DNA of 64,000 nt, from the NCBI RefSeq assembly GCF_037975245.1, contig NC_092567.1, forward strand, positions 11,129,376-11,193,375. The letters are read 5' to 3'. Both the position numbers and the translations under genes were made by a program. Positions 34,380-46,974 of the stretch are shown in pieces (position 1 is the stretch's first letter; the number at the start of each line of letters is the position of its first letter). Below the pieces are notes generated by a model that saw nothing but the letters and a program-made list of their open reading frames with translations, was not told where the DNA came from and searched no databases. This DNA comes from Apostichopus japonicus. Lineage: Eukaryota > Echinodermata > Holothuroidea > Aspidochirotida > Stichopodidae.

Positions 34380-34860
34380 ATTAAGACTCCCTAAACGTGG
34401 CGAATAAGCCCATCAGCCCCTGTATTGGTCGTAAGTAATGTGTTTACGATGACCACGTTTCTCCGTATATATTGGTGTAATCATGGCGTTTACGATGATC
34501 AATGCGAGAAGTTTACTGCTGGATTCAAACGTAAACTCCAGATTAACGGTCATGTTTAAGGTAGCGTATCTGTTGTAGTTGTGACCGGAAACGTAAAGAT
34601 TACCCTTCCCTGAAACCGCACGATTAAGTGAGCTTCACCGTATTTGGATGACACTTGGCGTTTACGGTCACCGCGTACTCGGTAAATAAGTCATCGCGAA
34701 CGCGGAAAACTCACGCGTTTAAGTTGGGTCGTAAGCTTACCTTAATCACTAGTTTCAGGAGTGGAAACGTAACGGAAACAGGCTGGAACTCGGAATTTAC
34801 GTCGCAATTACAGACCGAAAACGGCGATTTAAACGCGTGTTTTTTCCCCGTGTAATTTAT
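34380..34860. repeat. CpG-rich patch with repeated CGTTTACG words
   Basis: In an AT-rich, CpG-poor surrounding, this 480-bp block has many CpGs. It repeats tttacgatga, ggcgtttacg, aaacgtaa and gcgtttaa in both orientations. This suggests a young element with subterminal binding-site repeats, or an unmethylated island. Termini were not identified. Confidence 0.35.
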
Positions 34861-35568
34861 AGTGGTTATGGACACTTCAATATTGTCTTGAAAATCAATA
34901 TATTATTCAAATTATTTAATAGAACATATCTCAGGAAGTAAAGCCCATTATAATATGAAGGTAAAAAACTTTGAAATTCCACTAAGTACTGGTTCTTGTC
35001 AAAATCACTTTACATTTGTGTGTCCGAAATCCTTAGTGCATAAGCTTTGTACAATCTCGTGAAGCATATAGCGTATGCATATGAACTATGTACGTGATCT
35101 AACACTGTAGCTACATACCCGTACGTATACGTCCGTCAGTTTCAACCTAGTTTCCTGATTGCGCACTAGAGAAATCGTTGTTGAATAAGGAAGGGTATCT
35201 CAAAGTAGCCTACCATAGTAACCTTTAGGCTAAAGCTGTATGTATACAATGTAACGTTATTTATAACTATAAAAAGGAGAAACTAGGGGCAAATAAAATT
35301 GTGTCTCACACGTACTGTGTTACAACCGTAAAAACTTCAACGAAAATTTGAAATTAGGGATGACAGCAAAATGGTTCTGCTATCACTTGTAAATATTCAC
35401 AACAAATCGAGACGTTTCACGTTTGGTGGAGAACAATATTGAGCGAGAGTTATATGACAAATGAAGATGCATATACTGCTTCCTTGAGTTTGATATTCAT
35501 GGCAGCTATTCTTGCTCGAAGAGTATCCTTAAAATCAAATACAAACCATGGAAGGGTATTGCTGTCCC

Positions 35569-35612
35569 CTCCTCCCTCCTCCCTCCTCCCTCCTCCCTCC
35601 TCCCTCCTCCCC
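35569..35612. repeat. 7-bp minisatellite (CCTCCCT)n
   Basis: About six copies on the plus strand. The minus strand is (GGGAGGA)n, with enough regular GGG runs to form a G-quadruplex. Confidence 0.9.
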
Positions 35613-36265
35613 CTCTCGTCATTAGTGTATAAATTTAGTAACAAACGTTTCCCTGCTATAGTATATGTAGTATTGCCTCTGCCTCGGTCGGATAATTATG
35701 AATATATTTCTTATGTTACTAAGTTTACTGAAGAAATGACTCATATTTAAAAACGTATTACAAATAAAAGTAAACAGTATATAAATGTTACCCAAATACT
35801 CAAATCAGGACGTATGGCACATCAGTTCTACGACAGGTTTTACTGGGTGATCACGGTTATACATGAAGTAGTGGATGTGTTTCTCAAAAAATCTTTGTAT
35901 ATCGGATTGATGTCTGCACAATTTGGATATATTTCCTGGTTTTGTAATATAATTCCGATACTGTCACAATTACCTTAGATTTACAAAGGCTTGATATATT
36001 GCTCTGGCATTGTATGTTCATCAACACTTCCACAAACATAGTTGGACACAACCTCCCACTTCCAGGGCCATTCGATACCAGAACCAATGTTCAAGGATTG
36101 AATATAACAATAAAAAGGATTTCCATATTATTGAAACTAGAGGTCATTGAGTCAATGATATTTACACCAATACAAAGGACATCCAATTAAACCTTGATTA
36201 GGTAAGTATACAGTAAATACGGTTAACATATTGTACTAATCAATGAAGGAAATAAGGGAGGTGGG

Positions 36266-37235
36266 CACTGGCGGATCCAGGGCCTTTGTTTGGGAGGGGC
36301 CAAAGTGGCATTAGAGTGATATGGGGGAGGGGTCTAATTTTCTATTGCTGAATGCCCTCAGATGCAATTTGGTGCGACAAAAGTGTACAATGGTGAGGTT
36401 AATTTACTTCTAAAAAAATGTTTCCCAGGTGTAATTTTCTAAAATATTTATAAACCAAAGTTGGGATCATCTTTCTCAAGAAATTTTATTTCTCATAGGT
36501 TATAAATTTCTTTAACTGCAAAATGGTGTTAAACTGTAAATATCATGCTCATACATTTACAAAGCTCCCAACTCTTGAGAAGGCAAATGCTGGTCCATGC
36601 CACGAATCGCCGTCCTGGGGGAGGGGTATAAGGGGAGGGGGTGTCCCCCTCCCCTTTTGAATTTTTTTGGAATCCTGGTGATGCCTACATGTAAAATGGT
36701 GGCACTTAGGCTTTTGTCACCCAACATTTTCTGAGAAATATGCATTTTTTTGTGTGTAACATCAATAAAATGAATTTTAGGTGATAATTCATTCTTTCCC
36801 GTGGCATGAAAATGTTCGCTGCTCGCCCCAATGAAAAGAATTATAGGCTAATTTTAGGTTAAAATGATGCTGTAAAGGAGGTTTTATACTCTATTATGCT
36901 AAATGCTAAAGAAATGATGGTTGCTAAGTCAAAATTTGATGCACATTTTTTTATGTATACTTGACAATAACAATGCCGTTTTTTCGGACGCTTGTGCGGG
37001 TCAGCGGGTTTGGGTGTTAGAATGCGGGTCTAATTCCCGCGAATGGCGGGTCAGTTGGGAGCTCTGCATTTAATTTTAAACCAGAAAACGAAAAGGTTTA
37101 GACTAGTCTACCACTGCTATTCCTCTCGATTATTTTAATTTCCAATAATATGATTTAGCGGATGTTCGGAAACACTTTTTGGCTCACCTTTGGGGGGGGC
37201 ATGGCCCCCCTTGGCCCCCCTTGGATCCGCCAGTG
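36266..37235 (+). mobile_element. Complete 970-bp hAT-type element
   Basis: Starts CACTGGCGGATCCAGGGC and ends TTGGATCCGCCAGTG, flanked by a perfect 8-bp target duplication gaggtggg (36258-36265, 37236-37243). No transposase frame, so it is non-autonomous. It is the uninterrupted counterpart of 29022-33720 in opposite orientation. An internal palindromic ggggaggggg / cccctcccc block lies at about 36615-36655. Confidence 0.92.
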
Positions 37236-37243
37236 GAGGTGGG

Positions 37244-37847
37244 TATAGTGCAGGAGCTGGTGACAGAAAGGAATCCAGCACTCACCCCTACACACGCACG
37301 CACACACACGCTAGACCTCATTAAGTGTCAATTTGTATCCAAGTTGTTCCATTTTGAGTGCATGAAACATGTGTGTGTGCGACTTCCATTCGCTGTTGAT
37401 TTTGAACTCTTCTATGTAGTATTCTTTCTTCTTTGTTAATAGACTGTACTAATCAATGAAGGAATTAAGAAAGGTTAGTTACCGAACTCGCCCCTCACTA
37501 CAGTATATGGGTCACGTGTCACACGTCGGATGAGACAGCTATCTACAACTAAAAAACCTATACTTGCACAAGTACCTCAAAAGTATACTAAATCAATATA
37601 TTGTACTAATCAATGAAGGACTAAAGAAATGTGGTTGATAGTTTGAACTTAACTCTGTGTCTGCTTTCTTGTTTGTTCTTCACCACTTCCCCAATGATAT
37701 TGTAGCGTGACGTATTACGGGGTATAGCATCCCCTGACAATACTTTTGGTAGTGGAGTCTCTCTTTTGTTTTCACCATGCTCATTGACCTGTTTGTATTC
37801 TGTGCGTGTATTTGTGCCTTCGGTTACTGTTATTTGTCATACAGCTT
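37244..37847. other. No gene seen; probable 3' untranslated remnant of a Penelope-like element at the right end
   Basis: No coding frame. The last ~50 bp lead into the hammerhead-like core at 37848. Confidence 0.35.
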
Positions 37848-37874
37848 CTGAAGAGGATTCTGCTAGGATCGAAA
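37848..37874 (+). ncRNA. Second hammerhead-like core
   Basis: The plus strand reads CTGAAGA, one extra G, GATTC, TGCTA loop, GGATC, GAAA. The 27-nt layout, including the one extra base, is the same as at 20029-20055, but the stem sequence is different and still pairs (4 Watson-Crick pairs plus one G-T). This implies conserved structure. The following ACGTCAGG is also typical of Penelope-like 3' regions as I recall. No GIY-YIG frame precedes it here. Confidence 0.4.
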
Positions 37875-37879
37875 CGTCA

Positions 37880-40070
37880 GGCCCACTTACTTTTACACAT
37901 GTTTCGTTCTCGAAATCTTCCTTCGTGTAACATGTTCTTGTAGTAACATGATTTTCAGATGTTGTCCGAGTGTCTCGAATGCATTTTTGTTTAAGATTGA
38001 GGTATTATTAGAAATGACTGGAAAATTGCGAGAGTGATAAATGAAAGAAATACAGACATTCACTACATATGTACTGTAAAGCTTCTGTGAAAACCTATAC
38101 CTAACTGCATGTCCTCGAGATATATTTCGGTGTAGCCTACCTCACAAAAGCTGCATTTTAAATAAATGTTTAGAGGATTGATTCGCATTACGTATAGAAA
38201 CTCATAACCTCTAATTATGCATGTTAGTACCTGCAGCAAAAATAAAGGTTGGATGGCACATTGCAAAGATCCTCGTGTAAAATGTAGTTTTACTTTCTGA
38301 ACAAGTCCCAAATACATGACGTACATGTGAGCATGCGTACATGCTGTAAATACGGTGATACGACCGTAATCGATGTTGGTGACCATATAGCCATATTGGC
38401 CGTTCACTATATTGATATAGCGGGGAACATTTGAATGTGCCTCAGGCGACGAATGTATTGTATTCAAAGAAAAAGAAACTATTTTAACGTAAGACTCCAG
38501 CGGTACGTTAGAGTTATAACTGACATACTTATGTAAGGTACTAATTGAGATGGCGAAATTAAACAACCTTCTATCATATGAGCAAATTATGGCTGCTAAG
38601 AAGGAGCATGAGGGCAAGGGGAGAGGAGATGTAAGGAAAGGAAATAACACCGTTATCTCGCGCAAGAAATAGCACATTTCTCAAATAAAAGGTTACACGA
38701 GCTTATGCAGCCTTGCTGCTCTTGTTTTAACAATACAGCAACCCGTACACAATCCTACGAAACTCTGTTTGTAGTCATTGCATACAACCAATGTATCGTT
38801 CATTAATCTTTAGAGTGGTGTGTCATTCGCTATTTTGGCTACTCTTTACATATCACGTTTTATGCTAGACACACTCGAATCACAAGCGTCAAGGCGAAGC
38901 GTCTTGCAAATATGATACCGTATCTAGTATCTGTCATTTCAAAACGCACAAGATAATAACGCGGATGCTATAACACCAAGTTTGTTCACATTTCTTCGAA
39001 CTTCAATCACCTCCACCGCCAACCCCCACCATCCTCTCTACCTCCATGGCTCTCCCCTGCAAAAAGGAAAACAAAGTTATTGTATCCTTCAATTGATGGA
39101 ACCACATCTGACATTTTTACCCCTCTCTAACAACCCCCCCCCCCCGCACCCTGTTCTCCTGTTCTCCTGGTAACCTTCATTACCTTTTCACACCAAAGTA
39201 CATTTTTCAAAAATAAAATCAGTTTGCTACCATTTAACGTTATAAAAATTGGTATAGCAAGACATGAACCTTTCTATTAAATTCTCAGCACATTCAAACT
39301 TTAAACATTCCTTACATATCTTTGTCACTATATTTTCCGATCGACTCGGTTTTGCCTGATGATATCCGGGATAGTCATGGTAATAGAGGTTTACGTGTAC
39401 TTAGGTGCGTTTTACTGACAAGTGGCAGCTTTTGTACTGCAAGATATATGGTACGGAATGCTTAAATTTCTAGAAACTAGTTTAATGCCTTTTTATGTTG
39501 GTTGCGCCAATACTTAGGCCAGGTTGACAAAATTTCAACGGCTGAACGAATACAATTACGAACAAGATATCAACATAAAGTAAATCGTTATACTGTTCAC
39601 AACTTCAATATTGTTAAATAACATAAGAACTACGTTTGGTTTTTCACCCTTGTAGGTTGACGCTACTTTCTTTATGGAATCATTTCCCCAATTTTTCTAT
39701 CGGTTTACAGATTCCATCGGTTATGCGAGAAGTGTTGATCACCCCAGTCTTATTGAAAGTATCTGGCAGAAATATCTAACTCGTAAGTGAAGCAGTTAAT
39801 GCTTTAGTAGAAAATGTATTTAGTAAACTAACCACACATATGGAAACGTTATCTTCTCTGCTATGTAGTTCTTTTATGATGTGTCTTATATTGTGGTTTT
39901 TGCCCACATCTACTAATTCATGCTATTAAATACTGTTCATTAGCACCGTCATTTTTCCACGAAAATCCATGTCGGAAAGGAAGTCTTCAAAAGAAAAGCA
40001 AATGTCGTTTTCCAATAGAGAATATTCCCAAAACACCAAATTAATAATATTATCTAATAATAAGGAATAT
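37880..40070. other. No confident gene
   Basis: A 204-codon minus-strand open frame (38063-38677) lacks recognisable motifs, codon bias or splice context, and is probably chance. A C11 run lies near 39137. No repeats with clear limits. Confidence 0.4.
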
Positions 40071-40131
<61 letters not shown>

Positions 40132-40214
40132 GTATATATATAAATATATATATATATATATGTATGTATATGTATATATATATATATATATGTTATTACA
40201 TGTTATTTAACAAT

Positions 40215-40263
<49 letters not shown>
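40071..40263. repeat. Interrupted (TA)n tract
   Basis: TA dinucleotides with TG/CA interruptions and a 30-bp non-TA gap (about 40190-40220). Confidence 0.95.
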
Positions 40264-40267
<4 letters not shown>

Positions 40268-43200
40268 TCTAATGTTGTTTAACATGGTCTCCTTGAATGA
40301 AGATACAATGTTACCACTGTTTCTCTAGAACTGATGTAACTCCCATCTACGCCACTTTAAGCTGCTCATCAGAGCATTAATATCTTATAAAAAAGATGTT
40401 TTAGCTCATTCTGTGCATCATAACTATACATATCTTACTAGTTTTGTATTGAAAACCCCCCAAAAAAGCTTTTAATTGTGACCAAAATTGACCTTGAACT
40501 GCCCAAAATATTGGTAAAATGTGATGTTTGAGGGCGCTGTTCACAGGCATCGTTGGGCATATGACCCAGTCTTTATGCTAGTGGACCACCCTCTTAATTG
40601 TTAAGCACCTGTATGCTAATGCTAAGAACTTGCTGTCATTTGAATTACTCAAATCGGCTTGTGCAAGCAATTTCATACATACTGTATGAACCAAGTGATT
40701 TTTGCAATTTTTGGAGTCGTCAATTTGAGTAGATAACACAAAATACACAACTTTTGTTTTGAGTTTTTCAAAATAGGGTTAATACACTCCTGAAAAATGG
40801 TATTTAAATACAAATTGAAATTTACCCACAGGCCCAAGTTGGACCCCCAATTAGGGCCAGAAGTGAGATTTCTTAAGTTTGAGGACGCTGTTCGTAAAAT
40901 GTACGACCCGCTTGACTTTTTTTTTGCACTTTTCCCGTACAACTACCACTGGACAAGGATCCTATGCAAATTAAAACTCAAACATGCCTTTGCTTGTGAA
41001 TATAGGGCACACTCAAAGTAGGGCCAGAAATGGCCTCTATATCATTTTCTGCAATTTTAATTACTTGTTACGAAAAATTGAGACCGTACATTTTCCTCAA
41101 AATTAGCTAAATTCGAAGACTGGGCACATGTCTTCCACAATATCTGCAATATCAGACATAAAATACTTTACATTTATGCAAAGATATCTCCAAACTTGAC
41201 ACAAATGTAGGGCTCTTAAAATGCAATCTGGATCGGGTTGCTAGGCGGGGCCGTATCCTAGCAACCAAACAGTTTTCAAAATTTGTTTTGCCCAATTTCA
41301 TCCTTTGAGACATATGGCAAGACACAGTTTCAATTTCAGGCGAATCTGGGGGGGGGGGGGGGGTCGACGTGGAGGCCACTGTTGATTTAGCATGGATTGA
41401 CCCATATATACTGAAAGCCCATGCCTGTTTTTAAATGACATCCATTAAAGGAACATGTTAGTGATAAATGGGATCCAGTCTTTCCGGTCATATCATTTTA
41501 GGTTCCTTGCGTTTTGCAAAGCAAGGAACCTATGCATTCAACTCGGCGCCTGTGTGTGTGTATGTGACGCTTGACTTGTGTACACGATATCTCAATAAGG
41601 AAATGATGTATCATGACCAAACTTGATGGGTGGATAGCCCATAGTGAGAGGAAGAACCAAATGTCCATCGATGTTGGCAGTTATGCTATTGTAATCCAAT
41701 AGTCGACCTGCATTTGGGCGACCTTTTTGTGGCCATATTCCGATTTAAATTGTACATAAGTTGACTCCTCTGCAACCTTTGTGTGCAAAGTTATTAGAGA
41801 TCAAGGTTTCGTTTGGTTTCGTTAAAATTCTTAATAAGAACAGTTAGGATGATTCTGTGAGTTCTGTAAAAAAAAGCCAACTCTTGCTCATATCAGTCAC
41901 CTGGCCCTCAACAGGTTCTCAAAAGGACAAACAGTTGATTTGTGATATATATTTTGGCAATATTGTGTGTGTACATCGGATCACATAACAATGTTAGAAC
42001 AGTGCTGCTTCCTTGTAAATATTCCTTACAAGCAAGGAACCATAAATACTTCGTAGTGCCCTTGGGCTCCTGTTTGTCTTTCAATCGCCCTAAGCCTTGT
42101 CCTGTGATGAATGTTAGTTTCTGTGATAGAGTGGTTGAAATGTTACCCCGTCCTGCCAGAAAATTTGAGTCTAACACTGACTTATGTCGAGAAGCGACGT
42201 CAGTGCGGCACATTAGTCAGAATCGATCAGATCTCACTCTTAGCTTGGCCATGAGACAATACACAGGAATGTGAACAGACTGTGTGAATGGATGTGCACA
42301 CAAAAGATCTCACTCTAAGCTTGGCCTTGATACAGTACACTGGAATGTGTACAGACTTTGCGTATGGCTGTGATTCCAAAACTTTGTTATTTCAGAACAA
42401 CATAATTATGAAGAAAACCTAGTTAGGGAATTCTAGAATGTTTTACATCTTCAAACGATTGCTAACTTTTAACTTCACTGGGAATTTTTCATCTCAATTG
42501 CTATTTTACTCTCAGAAATGTTACCTTTCCTCTCTACAATGTAGCTTTCCAATGATAGTGTCTCTGCAGCTCCTGAAACGATGTGTCGCGATGACGTCAC
42601 AGTCGCCCATCGGTCTCCACTGTTCAAAATGTATTAGATGAAGTTGGCATGACGTTAACATTTCCCTTCTCCTGTATCATAGGATAGAAAATCCCCGAAC
42701 TACAGTTGGACTGTCACTATGAAAAAACAAAAAATACTGTATGGAGTTTTTTTACATATACCCAATAGGCTGCCAAAAAATTCCTTTAAGGAAAACATAC
42801 GTTGTATAGTATGCGTACATTTGGTATTGGGAATGTTTCTGTACTAAATTCGTTTTTTCTATGATCACCGTTATGATGATTTTAGGCAAATGTACTGAAC
42901 ATGGAATTGCACCTTCTTTAAACGGCACACAATGAAAGAAACTGTCTATATTGTTGAAGTTTTTTCTTTTTTACTCAAGGCTATTTACGGGAATTTTCTT
43001 AACAAATTGACAGCTGGACAAACCTGCAGATGAACTCATAACTACACAATCAAGGACTAGATGAAGACATGAAGGGCAACTCGTAAGTCAGTTTCAGACC
43101 ATTTACTTTTCTCTTTAGGTTCCACAAAATGGCAGTTTAACATAAGATTAACCATTTTTGTCTTCTTTAACTCTCTTGTAAGAGATATCCCGGTGGATAG

Positions 43201-43439
43201 ATATTACTGATTTATATATTAAATTATCTGCGCTTACAAGTATAAAAAGCCTGTGTATATTGTCCATGCTTGTAACACCCAGCATAGAGTTTGGCATCAT
43301 AGGTTTATTGGGCTGAAATTGTCTTGATATCTACTTTTCATGTAAAATCATTGCACCTCCTAGGAATAAAATATTCTTTCCCAGCACATGTTTGGTTTCA
43401 ATGATAATCATAACCTTTGTAGTCATGCAGGCAGATGAG
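40264..43439. other. No gene; dispersed-repeat-like sequence
   Basis: Includes ggcgctgttcacag / gacgctgttcgtaaaatg repeats (40500-40900), a G13 run (41349-41361), and a 32-bp hairpin at 41500-41531 (aggttccttgc, 10-nt loop, gcaaggaacct). The hairpin resembles the terminus of a dispersed element. Open frames at 41908-42274 overlap on both strands and show no motif. Confidence 0.4.
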
Positions 43440-43870
43440 TGTGTGTGAAACCTTGCTTGGAAACAGGATATCTCTAGAATAGAAGTTTGGACCAATATCA
43501 TATTTTGTGTGTAAAAGTACCAAATTGAATAGAAAAAGCCTACTGCTTTTAGAGGTCAAATGTCATTAGGGGTCAAACTGTGAAACCCTGTAATGACGAT
43601 ATCTCCAGAAGGGAAGCTTGGACCAATCTCAAATTTAGTATGTACAGTAGTTGTGTCACATTGAGTTCAAGATACCTATGGATTTTTGTGCAGGTCAAAG
43701 GTTGGGGTCACCATGGGTCAAATTGTGAACATCGTAAACACAATATTTCAAGAAGGGAAGCTTGGACCAACCTCTTATAAAGTATGTAGTTAGTTCAACA
43801 ATCCATTTGCTTTTTGCGGAGGTCAAATGCCACCAGTGGTCAACTTGTGGAAACCTTGTTTTATAATCTT
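43440..43870. repeat. About 131-144-bp diverged tandem repeat, 3 units
   Basis: Each unit has a gtgaaaccntg word, gatatctc-agaagggaag, ttggaccaat, and aggtcaaatg / ggtcaaactgtg. The ggaccaat landmarks are at 43489, 43620 and 43764. The gaccaa and ggtcaaa words recall the repeats flanking 30612-32807. Confidence 0.6.
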
Positions 43871-44850
43871 TTGTATCTCCCACAGTGCAGCCTATGATAT
43901 TACATGTGTGTTACGCCTCATTAATAGGAGAGGCTGTTGGCAATTGGAAATTAGCTAAAGGGCATCCGTAGATATGAATCAAGAAGTTTCGACCAAATCT
44001 CCATTGACTTAAGTGTGTCGGTAACTTACTGTACGTTGCTGCATACATGCCTGTGCCCAAAGGTGTGTAATGAAACGTTGTACTGTTTGTACATGCTTAA
44101 TGTGTTGGAATGGCCGATATCAATTTGAATAATCTATATATGTTACCTTTGCTACTGTACCATTGTTAAATTTTCCGGCATATTTTTGCAATTGTCAAGA
44201 TTCTGTGCAAAATAAAATCTTTAGGTTTGGATGTAGTAACGTTGGGGAAATGACCAGGCGCTGTTTACGAAAATTACAGTAACTATTGCCTGGTTTGATG
44301 TTTTAGAGGCAAATCAGACGCAAAATCTTGGGGACCGGGGAGGGGGCTTAACATTTGATTGACGCATGTTTAATGTATGGCTTATACAGTAGGTGTACCA
44401 CATAGGGTGGAAGAAGCCAGTTGTCTTTGGTAGCGATCAATCTCTATGTTGAATACAAGAAAAGTTTTCATCTCGGTCGTCAGGTGCCAATGTGAATATT
44501 GTTGTTATATAATCTCAATGCTTTTTGCTTATATTGAGGTATGCTGTTCATCATGGTCATACCCTACAGCCTTGTGTGTCACATTCATATAAGATTATTG
44601 ATGTAGCATCATTGACACCACACTGCAGGTTTGCTGTCTGGTTATTAATAAAACATTGAACCATCCATATGCAACAACAACACAATGTAGTATACATTTT
44701 GAAAGTTAACAGAATAATGTAATTATTTAGATTCCCTATTTTTCTCATATTTTTAAGAAAGAAAAACAGATGCACGGAAACGATGGGCAGGAGCTGTTCT
44801 GACACGACCCCTTCACGCTTCGTAGACTGTCTGAAGTAAATCACGTGACA
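43871..44850. other. Upstream region of the NLR gene
   Basis: No exon recognised. In the reading frame of the NLR start codon there is a stop at 44800-44802, so coding does not extend further upstream without splicing. Confidence 0.4.
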
Positions 44851-44875
44851 ATGGAGCTGACTCCTGATCTTCAAG
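44851..44875 (+). CDS. NLR gene, first coding exon (8 codons plus 1 nt)
   Basis: ATG in a strong context (gtgacaATGG) starts MELTPDLQ and ends with a donor CAAG|GTAGAT. The leftover G joins AG of the next exon to give GAG, leading directly into KKQFLIAGLRRTY. The phase agreement and Kozak context support this start. It means that no death-fold (CARD, PYD, DEATH) domain precedes NACHT in this isoform. A further upstream exon cannot be excluded. Confidence 0.6.
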
Positions 44876-45112
44876 GTAGATGCCTTAATCTTTGACTTTG
44901 TCATTTGTGCATCTTTACTTCCTTTTGGTAAAACATGTAACCTCCTCCCGCTCTGTCGTGTTAATAACAAATAGAACAGTCACAAAACTGTATTATCAGT
45001 AACGAATAAACAATTAAGATTTAGGTGTTCCCATGTGTGTCACTAATTTATTGTTCGTCAAATTTAGTCATACGTGGAACATTTACACATATTGTTTCTG
45101 TTTTTTGTTTAG

Positions 45113-46608
45113 AGAAGAAACAATTTCTGATAGCAGGTCTCAGGAGGACATATAAAGGCCAATATGATGCGATTCAACCCCTGCCATATATAAAAGATAG
45201 ACTTTATTGTGTGGACAAGGTCTTTGTAGAAGGGGGCGTTGAAGTTTGTCTGGCACCAGAGATAACGCCAGGCACCAGAGGATCATGGGAGCGTTTGGAA
45301 TCTTACAAAAGTATTTATACTGACTTTCGGTTAAAATCCAAGAGACGCATTTTACAAGGAGAGCCCGGGTATGGTAAGTCGACGTTAACCCTTCAGCTGG
45401 CCTACGATTGGTGTAATGACGTATCGGATTCCCCGATGAACAATGTAGAAATACTAATTCTTCTTCGGTTAAGACAACTTGGAAGTGTAAAGTCTCTCTA
45501 CAGGGCGATTAAGTCATTTCTTCTCTTCCACGAACCCCGTGTTAGCAAACATGATATTGAAAAGATAATTCACAGTTGCTCGTCCGTCCACATTATTTTG
45601 GATGGATATGACGAGTATCCTGGCAGGGACAGCAATGATAATGACGATGTACACATGATCATCAAGATGGAACTGTTTGCAGACTTTGATGTCAGCTTAA
45701 CGACAAGATATCTTCCAGAATGTCTTAGAAAAGAAACTAAGGGGGCCAAACTAACAGGGTTTGATGATAAAGCTAGGGACGAGTACATTCGCAAGGCTGT
45801 AGTAAGTAACAACGATGAGGCAGTGGAAGAAATAAAACAACAACTCTATGAAAACTCCATCCTTGCTGATCTTTGCCAGGTGCCTCTCATATTCGTGATG
45901 TTTGCCCACATGGCTCATGATCAGAGAGACTTCATGAAGTTCAATTCTGTCACACAGTTCTTCAAACACATGATTAGATGTTTTTACGTCCATCTGAAAC
46001 AGAAATATGGCGACAATAGAAGCAACAAGTTCTATCTTCATGAAATGGAACATCATGAGCTAGACAAAATAGCTTTCGAAGGATTAAACAAGAAAAACCA
46101 ACAGTTGTCATGGATTAAGACTGAATTTTGTCAAAGAGTCGGGCCAGAATCTTATAACCAGTATATTTCAATTGGCATTTTGGTCGAAGAAGATGAAGTG
46201 AGCGATGATTCTACTGGAGATAATGTGTTGTTTACAACGATGGTCCGTTTTTATCATAAACTATTCTGTGAATGGTATGCAGCCCACCACCTTGTCACCA
46301 TTCTAAAGAACGCAGACAATCTCTCTGGTATGCTCAGGTTCTTACATCCATTTGATCTTCAGTACCTGTTTAGATTCGCCTGTGGTCTGGATCCTGATGC
46401 TGGAAAGAAACTCATCAACCATTTGAATGGATTACCAGACGGGGATAATTTTGCCATTCTCTGTATCCTGGAACAAACTGGTGACGTCAACGACATTATG
46501 GATTCGGTGAAAGAGCTCTGCTCGGGTGACGTTGAGATAAACAAAGACGACAGCGCTCTTCTTCAAAGATCGACGACACAGTTGCTGGAGATTGCATCTA
46601 AAAATCAT
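45113..46608 (+). CDS. NLR gene, NACHT ATPase exon
   Basis: A 1496-nt exon between a pyrimidine-rich acceptor (tttctgttttttgtttag) and a consensus donor CAT|GTAAGT (46609). Numbering from MELTPDLQ, residues 9-507. The sequence opens with LRRTYKGQYDAIQPLPYIKD and CVDKVFVEGGVEV, a lead-in typical of deuterostome NLRs. Walker A is GEPGYGKST (91-99), Walker B ILDGYDEYP (170-178), TTRY (205-208) is the sensor-1 region, then a helical/winged-helix part with YHKLFCEWYAAHHLV (389-403). NACHT proteins are nucleotide-driven switches acting in the cytosol in immune sensing. The exon ends LLEIASKNH in phase 0; in related genes the leucine-rich repeats follow here in further exons. None was found in the remaining 17 kb, so the gene has a long intron or is truncated. 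Confidence 0.9.
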
Positions 46609-46974
46609 GTAAGTTAGCTAATAAAAATAAAAAAATCTTTTCCATTTTTTCCCTACACATAATTTAGGAACTGTTTACTACTTTATAATGGTTTTCTTTT
46701 CTTTATTCTCGAGTCTATTCACAGTCATTGAAAACTATTATTTCAGCCACTTTAAATAAAAAAATTGTACGTTTAAAGAGCACGGATGGCTTTCCAAGCT
46801 AATGAATAGACAGTGGTGTATTGAGAATAATTGCATATGATGTCATATATTTAAACCAATCAGAATAATCTCTGCATTGCCAAATTACGCTTAAATTCTA
46901 ATCACACTGATGATGAATTGAGAATATTGAACATATACTTCAACATAAACACATGGAGTGTTAATGTTTGGAAT

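Noticed and set aside
38063-38677. 204-codon minus-strand frame
   Set aside because: No motif, no hydrophobic or repeat pattern, no splice context; likely chance in AT-rich DNA.
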